The notes beneath the pieces are model-generated. The model saw nothing but the letters and a program-made list of their open reading frames with translations. It was not told the DNA's origin and did no database searches. From assembly GCA_016936075.1 (NCBI GenBank), contig JAFGPS010000143.1:1-32676 (forward strand): a stretch of DNA of 32,676 nt, in the 5' to 3' direction. The DNA comes from Sedimentisphaerales bacterium. Its GTDB lineage: Bacteria; Planctomycetota; Phycisphaerae; Sedimentisphaerales; Anaerobacaceae. Each line of letters opens with the position of its first letter. The first letter of the stretch is position 1. This document shows, in pieces, positions 31,668 to 32,676 of this stretch. Made by a program: the position numbers and the translations under genes.

Positions 31668-32549
31668 ATGAAAAGGATTTCATTGTTATCAATCTTATTG
31701 TTTTCAATTCTTTGCGCACAAACACAAGCAAGGGATTACTATCACATTCCTCTCAGGTACCGCACACACTGGTCACCATATTCCCAAAGCCTTGTTTCTG
31801 GTTTTGTCGAGTACAATCCTAATGCTCTGAATTACAAAAGTAACGGCTTAATAAACTACAGACTTGAATACTCTCCGTATGCGTTAACACATAACAGCAA
31901 CGGCTTAATAGATCATGACGTAGAGCACAATCCTTATGCTTTCAGTTACAATAGTTCAGGCCTTGTTTCTCGAACCAGCGGCGAATATTATTGCAACGGT
32001 TCAGTTTTAAACATCGTACGGAGGGAAACTTGTACCAATCAATGCAGGAATATTTCTGTGCAAATAAATTCTAATTATACAAATAAAACAAGTGAGCAAA
32101 AACTCCTGGAGAGAAAAGCAAATCTTGAAAATCAAAAAGCTCAATTAGAAAAAAATAAACAGCAAAAAGCTAATGACCCATCTCAAGCTATTCGTGAATT
32201 TCTCGATAGCAAAAATATTCAATACAATGCAAACAGGTCTCTGAGAATAGAAGGAGAAACTGTCAGTATTAACTTTAATATAGAAGACGCAAATATAATA
32301 ATAAAATTCTGGAATTCAAAAGCTATATCTGAGTTTGCTGAAAACGATAAACACAAAAAGGATGTTTTTGACAATTATCTGGAATCATGGAAAGAATACT
32401 GCCTGAATAATATAGGCAATAGTAAAAAAGTGTATAATATTTTTGCTGCTAACAAAGAAGATATCTTTAAGCTACTTTCATTTGATGATGATTTGAACAG
32501 CGACAATATCTTGTATGCTTCGGCACAAAAACAGGATTCACTACGATAA
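31668..32549 (+). CDS. Secreted protein with 19-residue SPYA/SGLV repeats and coiled coil
   Basis: 293 residues. AGAAGGAG precedes the ATG, and a signal peptide ends about residue 21 (CAQTQA). Residues 50-62, 69-81 and 88-100 are copies of one motif, roughly [N/S]-P-Y-A-L-x-Y-x-S-N-G-L-I, with an exact period of 19 residues. A degenerate first copy (WSPYSQSLVSG) is at 35-45. A Cys-containing segment (four Cys, 109-126) is followed by a charged coiled coil at about 140-168 and a soluble C-terminal domain. I recall proteins with similar YSPYA...SGLV repeats from Phycisphaerae; their function is unknown to me. It is monocistronic, with a strong terminator. Confidence 0.8.
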   Translation: MKRISLLSILLFSILCAQTQARDYYHIPLRYRTHWSPYSQSLVSGFVEYNPNALNYKSNGLINYRLEYSPYALTHNSNGLIDHDVEHNPYAFSYNSSGLVSRTSGEYYCNGSVLNIVRRETCTNQCRNISVQINSNYTNKTSEQKLLERKANLENQKAQLEKNKQQKANDPSQAIREFLDSKNIQYNANRSLRIEGETVSINFNIEDANIIIKFWNSKAISEFAENDKHKKDVFDNYLESWKEYCLNNIGNSKKVYNIFAANKEDIFKLLSFDDDLNSDNILYASAQKQDSLR

Positions 32550-32576
32550 ATTATTAATCTAACCAACTATAAGAAA

Positions 32577-32611
32577 AGGCCTGTACCGGATTATCAGTAC
32601 AGGCCTTTTTT
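32577..32611 (+). terminator. Strong intrinsic terminator, probably bidirectional
   Basis: AGGCCTGTAC (32577-32586) and GTACAGGCCT (32597-32606) form a perfect ten-base stem over a ten-base loop, followed by a T6 run (32606-32611). On the other strand the stem is followed by TTTTCTT, so it could also end a convergent gene. Confidence 0.9.
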
Positions 32612-32628
32612 ATATCCTATGTATCAAA

Positions 32629-32676
32629 TTATACGCTTCTCATGCTTATAAGCTTTGAGAATCTATTGATACCGTA
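32629..32676 (-). CDS. Possible C-terminal end of a convergent gene (partial)
   Basis: A minus-strand frame enters from the window edge and ends in a TAA at 32629-32631 after 15 codons (YGINRFSKLISMRSV). The stop lies 18 bases from the bidirectional terminator, where a convergent gene would be expected to finish. The fragment is too short to identify. Confidence 0.3.
   Translation of the reverse strand, partial: YGINRFSKLISMRSV

Overview
The window looks like chromosomal DNA of a low-to-moderate GC bacterium of the Planctomycetota, probably class Phycisphaerae. This is an inference. It rests on a PqqD/M50/HlyD export locus next to a shortened SecA, a secreted protein with 19-residue SPYA...SGLV-type repeats, a DksA-like protein stripped of zinc cysteines, and a GH43 with a Gly/Arg/Gln-rich linker. 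No rRNA, tRNA, CRISPR array or insertion sequence was found.

Layout. 1-2430 is accessory DNA: a dispersed-repeat-like segment, a HEPN-like protein, a membrane-anchored hypothetical, a DUF3788 protein and a PilZ c-di-GMP receptor. 2650-7660 is a minus-strand carboxylate module: a DcaP-like porin, then acs, then an OFA-family transporter, with recognisable promoters before the porin and acs. 7700-9970 is a small accessory cassette bracketed by two imperfect copies (44/48 identical) of the mutL start region. It holds a HEPN remnant, an MNT nucleotidyltransferase, a zeta-like kinase with a small partner, and a frameshifted DUF2971 gene. 9939-14578 is an operon of mutL followed by a cobalamin-type ABC importer (btuF, btuC, btuD), with a strongly structured RNA element between btuF and btuC. 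14789-16852 has a dksA-like gene, yacG and a multi-pass membrane protein. 16946-19764 (minus) is a GH43 plus carboxylesterase pair. 19985-22918 has a membrane nucleotide-sugar 4,6-dehydratase and a lipoprotein esterase.

22944-29683 (minus) is the most interesting region: a four-gene operon of GAF-HlyD adaptor, PqqD-M50 protease-HlyD fusion, a minimal SecA-like ATPase and a membrane-anchored transglutaminase-like cysteine protein. Together they look like a dedicated export or processing machine that I cannot match to a standard named secretion system. It is flanked by nucleotide-sugar genes, the 4,6-dehydratase and a UDP-sugar 6-dehydrogenase (wbpA-like), so a link to surface polysaccharide or surface proteins is plausible but unproven. 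31238-32676 holds a long leader with a perfect ten-base Shine-Dalgarno, the repeat-containing secreted protein, a strong terminator, and possibly the tail of a convergent gene.
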